From CAZONU01 sp965370045 (lineage in GTDB: Bacteria > Planctomycetota > SZUA-567 > JAKLDR01), in NCBI GenBank assembly GCA_965370045.1, contig CBDUSI010000173.1:1-6253 (forward strand): DNA of 6,253 nt. The letters are read 5' to 3'. Made by a program: the position numbers and the translations under genes. Under the pieces are notes generated by a model. It was not told the origin of the DNA. It searched no databases and was given only the letters and a program-made list of their open reading frames with translations. Shown here piece after piece: positions 1 to 5,465 of this stretch. Within the stretch, counting starts at the first letter, position 1. Every line of letters begins with the position of its first letter.

Positions 1-1
1 G

Positions 2-364
2 GTGGTCCCCATTTACGCGCCCCTACTGGTCCCCTTTTCAAAGCCCCGCGCCAACTTGGCGGTATACGGAGTGGAGGACGCTACCGTGCCGGTGGAAGCG
101 GACCTTTCCAAGGACTCCACTAAGGGCGCTCACGGCTACCTAGTCGGGAAGTTGAAGGTGGTCCAGTCTTACTCGGGCTCAAGTAACTACGTGATCCAAA
201 GGGAGGGCGATGGGGACGGAGAGGGTTGCGCAGCGTATCTGGGCAGGGAGCAGCTCAGGCGGGTCAAGCAGGGGAGGGTTTACAAATTCTACGGCGCGTT
301 TGTCAACAGTGGGCACAAGGGCTACGTAATAACTCTCGCTGTCTACGCGGTGAAGGAACCCTAG
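2..364 (+). CDS. C-terminal part of an unrecognised beta-rich protein (5' end cut off)
   Basis: An open frame runs from the window edge to a TAG at 362-364 and gives 120 visible residues. The first visible codon is a GTG, but no ribosome-binding site can be seen because the window begins there, so this is most likely the tail of a longer gene. I do not recognise the family. The last 75 residues alternate hydrophobic strands and turns (GYLVGKLKVV, NYVIQRE, CAAYLG, RVYKFYGAFV, GYVITLAVYAV). That pattern could fit a small beta-barrel such as an OB-fold, but this is inference from shape only. There is one Cys and no obvious catalytic motif or membrane segment. GC content is intermediate between the GC-rich block and the right-hand pair. 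The gene converges on the HEAT-repeat gene, with 29 bp between the two stop codons. Confidence 0.6.
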   Translation: MVPIYAPLLVPFSKPRANLAVYGVEDATVPVEADLSKDSTKGAHGYLVGKLKVVQSYSGSSNYVIQREGDGDGEGCAAYLGREQLRRVKQGRVYKFYGAFVNSGHKGYVITLAVYAVKEP

Positions 365-378
365 ATGGCCGATGCTTC

Positions 379-391
379 GCGCCGCCGGCGC
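379..391. terminator. Weak GC hairpin between convergent genes
   Basis: A 5-bp perfect stem (GCGCC with GGCGC) and a 3-nt loop lie in the 29-bp gap between two converging stop codons, where a shared terminator would be expected. Neither strand has a T-tract after the stem, so it does not qualify as a standard intrinsic terminator. The position is the main argument for it. Confidence 0.2.
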
Positions 392-393
392 TC

Positions 394-1764
394 CTAGAAC
401 TCCTCGCCCTTGACCACCGGGGCGTTCCTCCTGAAGTCATTGGCCGCCATATCCCAGATGTAGCCGTAGGCCTTGGCGTACTTCAGGACCATCTGGAGGT
501 TGCGCTTGAGCGTCGTGTCCTTGGTCGACTTCCAGAGCTTGTAGATATCCGGCCCCCTGGCGGGGTCCACGCAGGTGCGCAGCGCGTTCGCCGCGGAGCT
601 CCGTACGTAGCTGTGCTTGCTGAGCGCGGCCTTGATGAACAGCGCGCAGGCGCGCTTGTCGCCGATGGTGCGCAGCGCTTCGATTAACGACTGGGCGCCG
701 TGGGGCGTGGTGCCCGCCGGGAGCGTCTCGGCGGCGGCCAGTTCCTTCTTGAGGCGGGCGGCCAGCGGCTCGTAGGCCTCCTTGCCGATGGTCGTCGCCA
801 GGAGCTTGGCGGCCAGGCCGCGCAGGGAGTAGTCCTTGCAGTCCAGCATCTTCTTGAGGAAGGGCAGCGCGCGCTTGTCGCGGAGGTTGCCCAGGGCGTA
901 GAGCACCGCGCTGTGCACGCTGGCCCCGGTCCGGGAGTAGGTCCCCGTCCTGCGCTCGGCGGGCTCAGGCAGCTTGGCGGCCAGCTCCAGGAGCTTGGGC
1001 AGGTTCTCGTGGGTAAGCGCCGCTCTCAGCGAGTTCCTGATGGTGTAGTCGCTCGGCGCGGCGACCATGGCGCGGAGGACGTAGGGCAGGCTGCGGTCGG
1101 GGTCGGCGGCCAGCAGCGCCTTGACCGTGCTGCGCAGCACCGGGGGCAGGTAGCTCGACGAACTGTAGCGGGGGCGCGCCGTGCCGCGCACCTTCCTGAT
1201 CTCCAGATCGAAGAGCGCGGCCAGCGCGTCGAAGTCCTCCTTGCGGGCGATCTTGGTGAGCTGCTCAACCGCCTGGCGGCGGACCTCGGCCTGGGGGCTC
1301 TTCAGCGACTCCACCAGGAAGCCGCGGACCTCCTCGCTGCCGAAGCTGGTCAGCGCCGCGAAGGCCGCCGAGCGCACCGAGGTGTCCACGTCCTTGCTGG
1401 CGGTGTCGCGCAGCGCCGCCAGGCAGACCGGGTCCTTGAGGCCCTTGAGGACCGCCACCGCTCCCCGGCGGACGCTGGGGTCCATGTGCCTGAGCAGCGG
1501 CAGCAGCGACCCGGCCGCGACCCCGGCGCCCTCGGGGGGCACACCCAGCTTGCCGACGCGCTTCTCGATGCGGTCCAGCGAGCCCTTGAGCCCGGCGAGG
1601 TCGGCGGTGAGCGCGGCCAGCTCCGCGCGGCTGGCCGCCGGCTCGGCGGGCGCGGACTCTTCGGCGGGCGCCTGCCTCGCCTGGTAGACGGTCCAGCCCA
1701 CGGCCCCCGCGGCGGCCAGGGCCAGGACGGCGAGTATCGAGGAGATGACGGTCAGCGCCTTCAT
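394..1764 (-). CDS. Membrane-anchored HEAT-repeat protein
   Basis: This 456-residue protein has one N-terminal hydrophobic segment (about residues 4-27, Ala/Leu/Val/Gly-rich), then an Ala/Pro/Glu-rich stretch (31-45) and a probable short coiled coil (46-72). The rest, from about residue 87, is an alpha-helical repeat solenoid. HEAT-type units are visible from the recurring D-x-x-VR-x-x-A-x-x-x-L pattern, with VR or LR at 98-99, 130-131, 161-162, 314-315 and 387-388; the first three are 31-32 residues apart. Middle units are degenerate and interrupted by a Ser/Tyr/Pro-rich insert near 195-208. HEAT solenoids bind other proteins, so a scaffold or adaptor at the cytoplasmic membrane is likely; the partner is unknown. 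Which side of the membrane the solenoid faces is uncertain. I chose the ATG at 1764 because GGAGGA lies 7 nt upstream; a TTG six codons earlier lies upstream of that site and is unlikely. The porin stop codon is 92 bp upstream. Confidence 0.88.
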   Translation of the reverse strand: MKALTVISSILAVLALAAAGAVGWTVYQARQAPAEESAPAEPAASRAELAALTADLAGLKGSLDRIEKRVGKLGVPPEGAGVAAGSLLPLLRHMDPSVRRGAVAVLKGLKDPVCLAALRDTASKDVDTSVRSAAFAALTSFGSEEVRGFLVESLKSPQAEVRRQAVEQLTKIARKEDFDALAALFDLEIRKVRGTARPRYSSSSYLPPVLRSTVKALLAADPDRSLPYVLRAMVAAPSDYTIRNSLRAALTHENLPKLLELAAKLPEPAERRTGTYSRTGASVHSAVLYALGNLRDKRALPFLKKMLDCKDYSLRGLAAKLLATTIGKEAYEPLAARLKKELAAAETLPAGTTPHGAQSLIEALRTIGDKRACALFIKAALSKHSYVRSSAANALRTCVDPARGPDIYKLWKSTKDTTLKRNLQMVLKYAKAYGYIWDMAANDFRRNAPVVKGEEF

Positions 1765-1771
1765 GGCAGGT

Positions 1772-1777
1772 TCCTCC
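1772..1777 (-). promoter_or_regulatory. Shine-Dalgarno site fixing the HEAT gene start
   Basis: GGAGGA ends 7 nt before the ATG at 1764. It rules against the in-frame TTG at 1782, which lies upstream of this site. Confidence 0.75.
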
Positions 1778-1811
1778 GGCAAGCTTTTCCGAGCGTCCTT
1801 CCGACGAGGGT

Positions 1812-1840
1812 ATTCTAACCGCCGGGGCCGGCCGAGGCCA
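1812..1840 (-). promoter_or_regulatory. Possible weak promoter for the HEAT gene
   Basis: In the 92-bp gap after the porin gene, TAGAAT (1812-1817) matches five of six bases of the sigma70 -10 consensus. The hexamer 17 bp upstream, TGGCCT (1835-1840), matches the -35 consensus at only three of six bases. It may allow the HEAT gene to be transcribed separately, but read-through from lysC and the porin gene is equally possible. Confidence 0.3.
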
Positions 1841-1856
1841 CTTTCTATTATGTAGG

Positions 1857-3122
1857 CTAGAACTTGACCGCTATCTTCACCCAGTAGGTGAAGCGGTCGT
1901 TGCGGCGGTCGATGTCATCCAGGCGCTCGAGGTACGGCCGGGTGTTGCTGGTGTCGTCGTCGAAGGTTATCCCGGTGGAAAGGAACAGGCGGGCCCGGCC
2001 GGTGTCTTTCAGCAAGATATTGGCGCCCAGGCCCAGGCGCTCGCGGTTGTGCTCGAAGGGGTCCGCGGGATCGAAGACCTGGCCAATGTGCGCGAAGAGG
2101 TCCACGCGGTCCAGGGTGCGGCCGAAGATGGGGACGTCGTGCAGCGTCGGCGCGGAGAGCAGCAGATAGCATCCGTTCAGGGTCCGGCTTTCCCCGCCGT
2201 TGTCGCGGAGCCAGAGGAGTGTGTCTATCTCGTTGTCGTCGTAGTCGAAGCCCTCAAGCTCCACCTGGGTGAAGTTGGTGGTCCTCAGGCCCTGCTGCAG
2301 CCAGGCGTACTTGGCCAGGAGCTTCCAGTTCCTGTACTCCATTTCGACGAAGACGCCCGCCGCGTGGTCGTTCCTCTTGATGGGGGTCGTGTCCAGGCGG
2401 TTGGTCTTGGCCCATACCCCGAAATCCAGCCATTCCGTGCAGTAGGAGATGCTCCCCGCGCCGGCCAGCGCGCTGTTGGTGTCCAGCGAGCCGGTGTTGC
2501 CGCTGGTCAGCGACGCCCTGGTGCGCAGGCACCCGCCGAACCAGCGCATGTCCCAGAGCCCGCCGATGTCGTAGTTCCCGGTCCGGGCGATGTAGTACTC
2601 CAGCAGCGGCTGGTTCCAGGGCTCGTCCTCGAAGTGGTCGGCGGGCCCGAAGGGCAGCTTGAACTTGCCGAACTTGAACTCGCCCAGGCCCTCGGGCCGG
2701 TAGTAGAGGTACATCTCCCGGACCTCGAACTCGTCGTTGAGGTCGTCGAAGAGCTCGTGGGAGCGCGCCCGCTTGCTCACCGGAGTGCGGAACAGCAGCC
2801 GCATGCGGGCGCCCAGCTGCTCGTCGAAGCAGGCGTCGGCGTATATGTCCAGCCTGTAGTAGGTGCTGGACTCGTTCCCGGTGGCCCGGTCGGCGGCGAT
2901 GTTCCGAAGCCCGGCCTCGACCTTCCCGCCGAAGGTGAATTCGAGCTTGTCCATGGGACGCGCGGGCTTCGGCGCCGGTTCCGCGGCCGGCTCCACCGCC
3001 GGCTTACCGGCTGCGGGCTTCGGGCCCGCGGCGGGGGCCGCCGCCTCTCCCCCGTTCGCGCAAAGGGCCGCGGCCGCCAGCAGGCAGAGGCACCAGGAGG
3101 CAAGCTTGGCGGCAGTCATCAT
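1857..3122 (-). CDS. Porin-like outer-membrane beta-barrel protein
   Basis: This 421-residue protein begins with a signal peptide (hydrophobic core about residues 7-21; cleavage probably just after, in an Ala/Gly-rich stretch). A linker rich in Ala, Pro, Lys and Glu follows (about 26-56), then a domain made of alternating amphipathic strands (about 58-421). The chain ends in Phe after a strand (YWVKIAVKF), the usual C-terminal signal for outer-membrane barrel insertion. The segment EFKFGKFKLPFGP (148-160) resembles the GKFK-PFG signature of phosphate-selective porin O/P-type barrels. The length fits that class, but substrate cannot be inferred. Four cysteines lie in the predicted barrel (98, 198, 228, 318), which is unusual for porins. 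I chose the ATG at 3122, which has GAGGA 8 nt upstream; the next codon is also ATG. The gene starts 71 bp after lysC with no promoter obvious between them, so co-transcription is likely. Confidence 0.82.
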   Translation of the reverse strand: MMTAAKLASWCLCLLAAAALCANGGEAAAPAAGPKPAAGKPAVEPAAEPAPKPARPMDKLEFTFGGKVEAGLRNIAADRATGNESSTYYRLDIYADACFDEQLGARMRLLFRTPVSKRARSHELFDDLNDEFEVREMYLYYRPEGLGEFKFGKFKLPFGPADHFEDEPWNQPLLEYYIARTGNYDIGGLWDMRWFGGCLRTRASLTSGNTGSLDTNSALAGAGSISYCTEWLDFGVWAKTNRLDTTPIKRNDHAAGVFVEMEYRNWKLLAKYAWLQQGLRTTNFTQVELEGFDYDDNEIDTLLWLRDNGGESRTLNGCYLLLSAPTLHDVPIFGRTLDRVDLFAHIGQVFDPADPFEHNRERLGLGANILLKDTGRARLFLSTGITFDDDTSNTRPYLERLDDIDRRNDRFTYWVKIAVKF

Positions 3123-3130
3123 CGTTGTCG

Positions 3131-3135
3131 TCCTC
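3131..3135 (-). promoter_or_regulatory. Shine-Dalgarno site of the porin gene
   Basis: GAGGA ends 8 nt before the ATG at 3122. This favours the first of the two adjacent ATG codons over the second at 3119. Confidence 0.6.
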
Positions 3136-3171
3136 GGATCTCTAGAGACGCCCGTCCGCGCCCCGCATCCC

Positions 3172-3193
3172 GGCTGCGGCGGCTGCGGCGGCT
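3172..3193. repeat. Short 9-bp tandem repeat after lysC
   Basis: The 9-mer GGCTGCGGC occurs twice in perfect tandem and is followed by a 4-base partial third copy, directly next to the lysC stop codon (3194-3196). It is non-coding in the gap between lysC and the porin gene. It is probably simple GC-rich slippage; no function is evident. Confidence 0.6.
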
Positions 3194-4516
3194 CTACTCG
3201 AAGAACTCTTTGTGCAGCGCCTTGACGGTGGCGTCGATGTCCCCGTCGCGGATCAGGAAGGCCACGTTGATTTCCCGCGCGCCCTGGGAGATCATGCGCA
3301 CGTTGACCCCCGCGTCGCGGACCGCCTCGAACACCCGCGCGGCGACGCCCACCTGCCCGGCCATGCCCTCGCCGACCAGGCACATGATGGTCTGGCCCTT
3401 CTCGACGCTGACCTCGGCGAACTCCTGGATCTCCTCGACGGCGGCCTCCAGCCCGGCCTCGCTGTCGGTGGTCAGGGACAGGGATATCTCGCTGGTGGCG
3501 ATCATGTCGATTACCACCCCGTGCTTCTCGAGCACGTTGAAGAGCCGGGCCATGAACCCGCCCTCCATCAGCATCCGCGGGCTGAAGACGTCGATGAGGC
3601 AGAGGTTCTCCTTGTAGACCACGCTCTTGACCGGCGGCTCGGTGCAGGGGCCCTTGACGATCACCGTGCCGGGCTCGGTCTTCTTGAGGGTGTTGAGCAC
3701 CCGGACGGGGATGTCGCGCTTGACCGCCGGGGCGAAGGTCGAGGGGTGCAGCACCTCCGCGCCGTAGTAGGCCAGCTCGCCGGCTTCGGAGAAGCTCATC
3801 TTGTCGAGGAGCTTGGCGGACGCGATGACGTGGGGATCGGCGGTCATCACCCCGTCGACGTCCTTCCATATCTGGATTTCCTCGGCGCCCAGCGCCGCGC
3901 CGAAGACCGCCGCGGTGTAGTCCGAGCCGGAGCGGCCGATGGTGGTTATCTCCCCGCGGTGGTTCTTGCCGATGAATCCAGTGGTAACTATCACTTCCTC
4001 TTCGTGCCGGCCGGCCAGCTTCTCGGGGATGTTCTCGTAAGTCTCGCCCAGCACCTGCGCGTTGGAGAAGCGGCTGTCGGTCCGGAAGCCCAGCTCGAAG
4101 CTGGGAATCGCCTCGGAGCGCCCGCCCATCTCCCGGATCTGCGCGGCCAGGATCTTGGAGCTCATCATCTCGCCGAAGCTCATCGCGAAGTCCAGAGTGC
4201 GTAGAGTCAGCTCCTTGACCAGGCTTATGCCGCTCAAGAGTTCGTGCAGCCGCTGGAGTTCGCCGGCCACCAGCGTCATGGGCAGGTTCAGCTCCTCAAG
4301 CATCTCCAGGTGGCGGGTCTTTATCGCCCGGAAGGGGGCTTCCACCTCGCCTTCCATCGCGCTCCTGGCGCTGGCTATCAGCTCGTCGGTAACGCCGCTG
4401 ACGGCGCTGACCACCACCAGCGGCTGCTGGTCAATGCGGTCCAGGACGATCTGGGCGCAGTTTCTGACCCGCGAGGGGTTGCCCAGGCTGGTCCCCCCGA
4501 ACTTCATGACGATCAC
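3194..4516 (-). CDS. lysC: Aspartokinase, monofunctional, LysC type with two ACT domains
   Basis: The enzyme phosphorylates L-aspartate with ATP to give 4-phospho-L-aspartate, the first step toward lysine/diaminopimelate, threonine and methionine, in the cytoplasm. At 440 residues it is close to E. coli LysC (449). The kinase domain shows KFGGTS (5-10), VVVSAVSGVTDE (34-45), SFGE (113-116), GFIG (180-183), TTIGRSGSDYTAA (191-203) and WKDVDGVMTADP (217-228). Two ACT domains follow, about 298-365 and 373-440. The first carries MLMEGGFMARLFNVLEKHG and IDMIATSEISLSL, matching the region of E. coli LysC that binds lysine, including the Thr-Ser-Glu triplet (341-343). Feedback inhibition by lysine is therefore likely but inferred. 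No homoserine dehydrogenase domain is fused. I chose the GTG at 4516 because AGGAGG lies 8 nt upstream; the ATG three codons later would be 17 nt away. It is the first gene of a likely transcript with the porin gene. Confidence 0.96.
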   Translation of the reverse strand: MIVMKFGGTSLGNPSRVRNCAQIVLDRIDQQPLVVVSAVSGVTDELIASARSAMEGEVEAPFRAIKTRHLEMLEELNLPMTLVAGELQRLHELLSGISLVKELTLRTLDFAMSFGEMMSSKILAAQIREMGGRSEAIPSFELGFRTDSRFSNAQVLGETYENIPEKLAGRHEEEVIVTTGFIGKNHRGEITTIGRSGSDYTAAVFGAALGAEEIQIWKDVDGVMTADPHVIASAKLLDKMSFSEAGELAYYGAEVLHPSTFAPAVKRDIPVRVLNTLKKTEPGTVIVKGPCTEPPVKSVVYKENLCLIDVFSPRMLMEGGFMARLFNVLEKHGVVIDMIATSEISLSLTTDSEAGLEAAVEEIQEFAEVSVEKGQTIMCLVGEGMAGQVGVAARVFEAVRDAGVNVRMISQGAREINVAFLIRDGDIDATVKALHKEFFE

Positions 4517-4524
4517 AGTCGGCG

Positions 4525-4530
4525 CCTCCT
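4525..4530 (-). promoter_or_regulatory. Strong Shine-Dalgarno site supporting a GTG start for lysC
   Basis: A perfect AGGAGG ends 8 nt before the GTG at 4516. It is ideal spacing for the GTG and too far from the in-frame ATG at 4507. Confidence 0.8.
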
Positions 4531-4548
4531 GCTCAAAGTGGAAAGGGG

Positions 4549-4578
4549 ATTATAGGCGGCGAGAGAGGGGCGCGCCAA
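4549..4578 (-). promoter_or_regulatory. Sigma70-type promoter of lysC
   Basis: A perfect -10 hexamer TATAAT (4549-4554) is preceded, across an 18-bp spacer, by TTGGCG (4573-4578), which matches four of six bases of the -35 consensus. Transcription would start near 4542 and leave a leader of about 25 nt, too short for a riboswitch or attenuator. In this GC-rich background a perfect TATAAT 32 bp upstream of a start codon is unlikely to be chance. Confidence 0.7.
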
Positions 4579-4586
4579 AACTCTCT
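4562..4586. repeat. Inverted repeat around the lysC -35 element
   Basis: AGAGAG (4562-4567) and CTCTCT (4581-4586) are inverted arms separated by 13 bp, and the spacer contains the 8-bp palindrome GGCGCGCC. The -35 hexamer of the lysC promoter lies between the arms, so the element could be an operator. No T-tract follows on either strand, which argues against a terminator. Confidence 0.4.
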
Positions 4587-4598
4587 GATTCTCTGTTG

Positions 4599-4630
4599 AA
4601 CGACCCTCTCCGGGTTAACGACCCTTTCCG
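4599..4630. repeat. Imperfect 14-bp direct repeat upstream of the lysC promoter
   Basis: AACGACCCTCTCCG (4599-4612) and AACGACCCTTTCCG (4617-4630) agree at 13 of 14 positions, with an 18-bp start-to-start distance. They lie in the non-coding gap between the lysC promoter and the stop codon of the upstream gene, about 20 bp above the -35 element. This is where an activator or repressor could bind, but no known box is recognised. Confidence 0.6.
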
Positions 4631-4654
4631 CACCGCATCCCGAAAGCAACCCTG

Positions 4655-5452
4655 CTATCCTTTTCGGATTGCAACAAGAATATCAGCATACACCACATCT
4701 GTCTTTCCCTTGTTTTTCCCTTTCGGCAGATTTGCATATACCTGACTTTTTAGTTTCTTCATGTCGTATAACGAAAGGGCATACAAGCTTGCCACCTTGC
4801 GCACAAATATTTCCCGGTAGTCTATCAATTTATTCTGGAACACTATTTCCATCCTTGCTTTCATCTCCTTCTCATGCTGCTGGATCAGTTTTGCGTTTTC
4901 AGGATCACGCGGGGAGCCAGTAAAGTCATATTTTCCCACTGCAGGTGGTGGTTGCCTTGTCTTCACTTTCTGCTTTTCGATTACCAACTTCAGGCCAATG
5001 AGACAGGTGTTCATTGCATCTTCGCGGACTTTCAAGAATTCATCCTTCCGCTTCTTGTTATCCTTCAAGGCCATAGCGTCTCGTTGAAGAGAACCGGCCA
5101 AAAACACATGGAGACGTAACGAGGTTGCCAGTTCTTGTGGGAATTTCAACGCCTTTTGGCAATATTGCTGTATTTTCTTCTCGTCCTTATCTGCGGAACT
5201 TGCAAACATAGTCGCAATCGTCGCATAAATAAGGGCTTTCTCTTTCGGCGATTTGAATTCTTTGAGGAGCTTTAACGCGTCCTTTTCCAGCGTTTCCATT
5301 TCACCCTTTGCACCAATTCGCCTTGCTTCAATCTTGGAAAGCCTTGCCTGTAAACTCTCTCCTGAGGACGCCTCTGCAGCCCGAACGTGTTGGGCCAGAA
5401 CGCAGGATGTCAACAGCAGTATCATCACGCATCGAAAGATTACTTCGACCAT
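4655..5452 (-). CDS. Small exported helical protein of unknown function
   Basis: I do not recognise this 265-residue protein. It starts with an export signal (about residues 1-25): a hydrophobic run, LTSC at 14-17 and VRA-A at 23-26. LTSC fits a lipoprotein lipobox with Cys17 as the lipidated residue, while VRA-A would suit ordinary signal peptidase I; I cannot decide. The mature part is mostly predicted alpha-helix, rich in Lys, Glu, Leu and Ala, with coiled-coil-like stretches around 30-70 and 185-230. A Pro-rich break (PPPAVGKYDFTGSPRDPE) lies near 168-185 and a Lys/Gly-rich tail near 244-250. Composition is much less GC-rich than lysC next door. The ATG at 5452 is preceded by AAGGAGA 6 nt upstream. 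The gene begins 11 bp after the stop of the Ig-like protein gene and its ribosome site overlaps that stop, so the two products are probably made together and may act together in the envelope. Confidence 0.85.
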   Translation of the reverse strand: MVEVIFRCVMILLLTSCVLAQHVRAAEASSGESLQARLSKIEARRIGAKGEMETLEKDALKLLKEFKSPKEKALIYATIATMFASSADKDEKKIQQYCQKALKFPQELATSLRLHVFLAGSLQRDAMALKDNKKRKDEFLKVREDAMNTCLIGLKLVIEKQKVKTRQPPPAVGKYDFTGSPRDPENAKLIQQHEKEMKARMEIVFQNKLIDYREIFVRKVASLYALSLYDMKKLKSQVYANLPKGKNKGKTDVVYADILVAIRKG

Positions 5453-5458
5453 CTCACG

Positions 5459-5465
5459 TCTCCTT
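5459..5465 (-). promoter_or_regulatory. Shine-Dalgarno site overlapping the upstream stop codon
   Basis: AAGGAGA ends 6 nt before the ATG at 5452 and shares two bases with the TAA stop (5464-5466) of the Ig-like gene. This fixes the start and suggests translational coupling. Confidence 0.75.

Noticed and set aside
700..1818. Long plus-strand open frame opposite the HEAT-repeat gene
   Set aside because: It has an Arg/Gly/Leu-rich composition with no motif, and it lies entirely opposite a gene with a good ribosome site and clear repeats.
1818..1840. GC-rich palindromic sequence after the porin stop as a terminator
   Set aside because: The best stem is only 4-5 bp with a very tight loop and no following T-tract on the minus strand.
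3139..3148. Perfect 10-bp palindrome TCTCTAGAGA between lysC and the porin gene
   Set aside because: It is short, occurs once and is not associated with any promoter element; a palindrome this short can arise by chance.
2049..3617. Long plus-strand open frame opposite the porin and lysC genes
   Set aside because: Its translation is a Val/Glu/Leu/Gly-biased mirror of the minus-strand genes, with no domain. High GC removes stop codons from the opposite strand.
3123..3869. Long in-frame extension of the porin gene upstream of its ATG, running antisense-free through the lysC region in another frame
   Set aside because: It overlaps the clearly real aspartokinase in a different frame, and its translation is Arg/Gly-rich low-complexity sequence typical of GC-rich shadow frames. 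The ATG at 3122 has a ribosome site and is followed directly by a signal peptide.
4517..4548. Lysine riboswitch or attenuator in the lysC leader
   Set aside because: The predicted leader is only about 25 nt, far shorter than a lysine riboswitch, and has no stem-loop or leader peptide.
4607..4625. GGGT/ACCC hairpin as terminator of the low-GC gene pair
   Set aside because: The stem is only 4 bp and lacks a T-tract. The sequence is better described as part of the 14-bp direct repeat.
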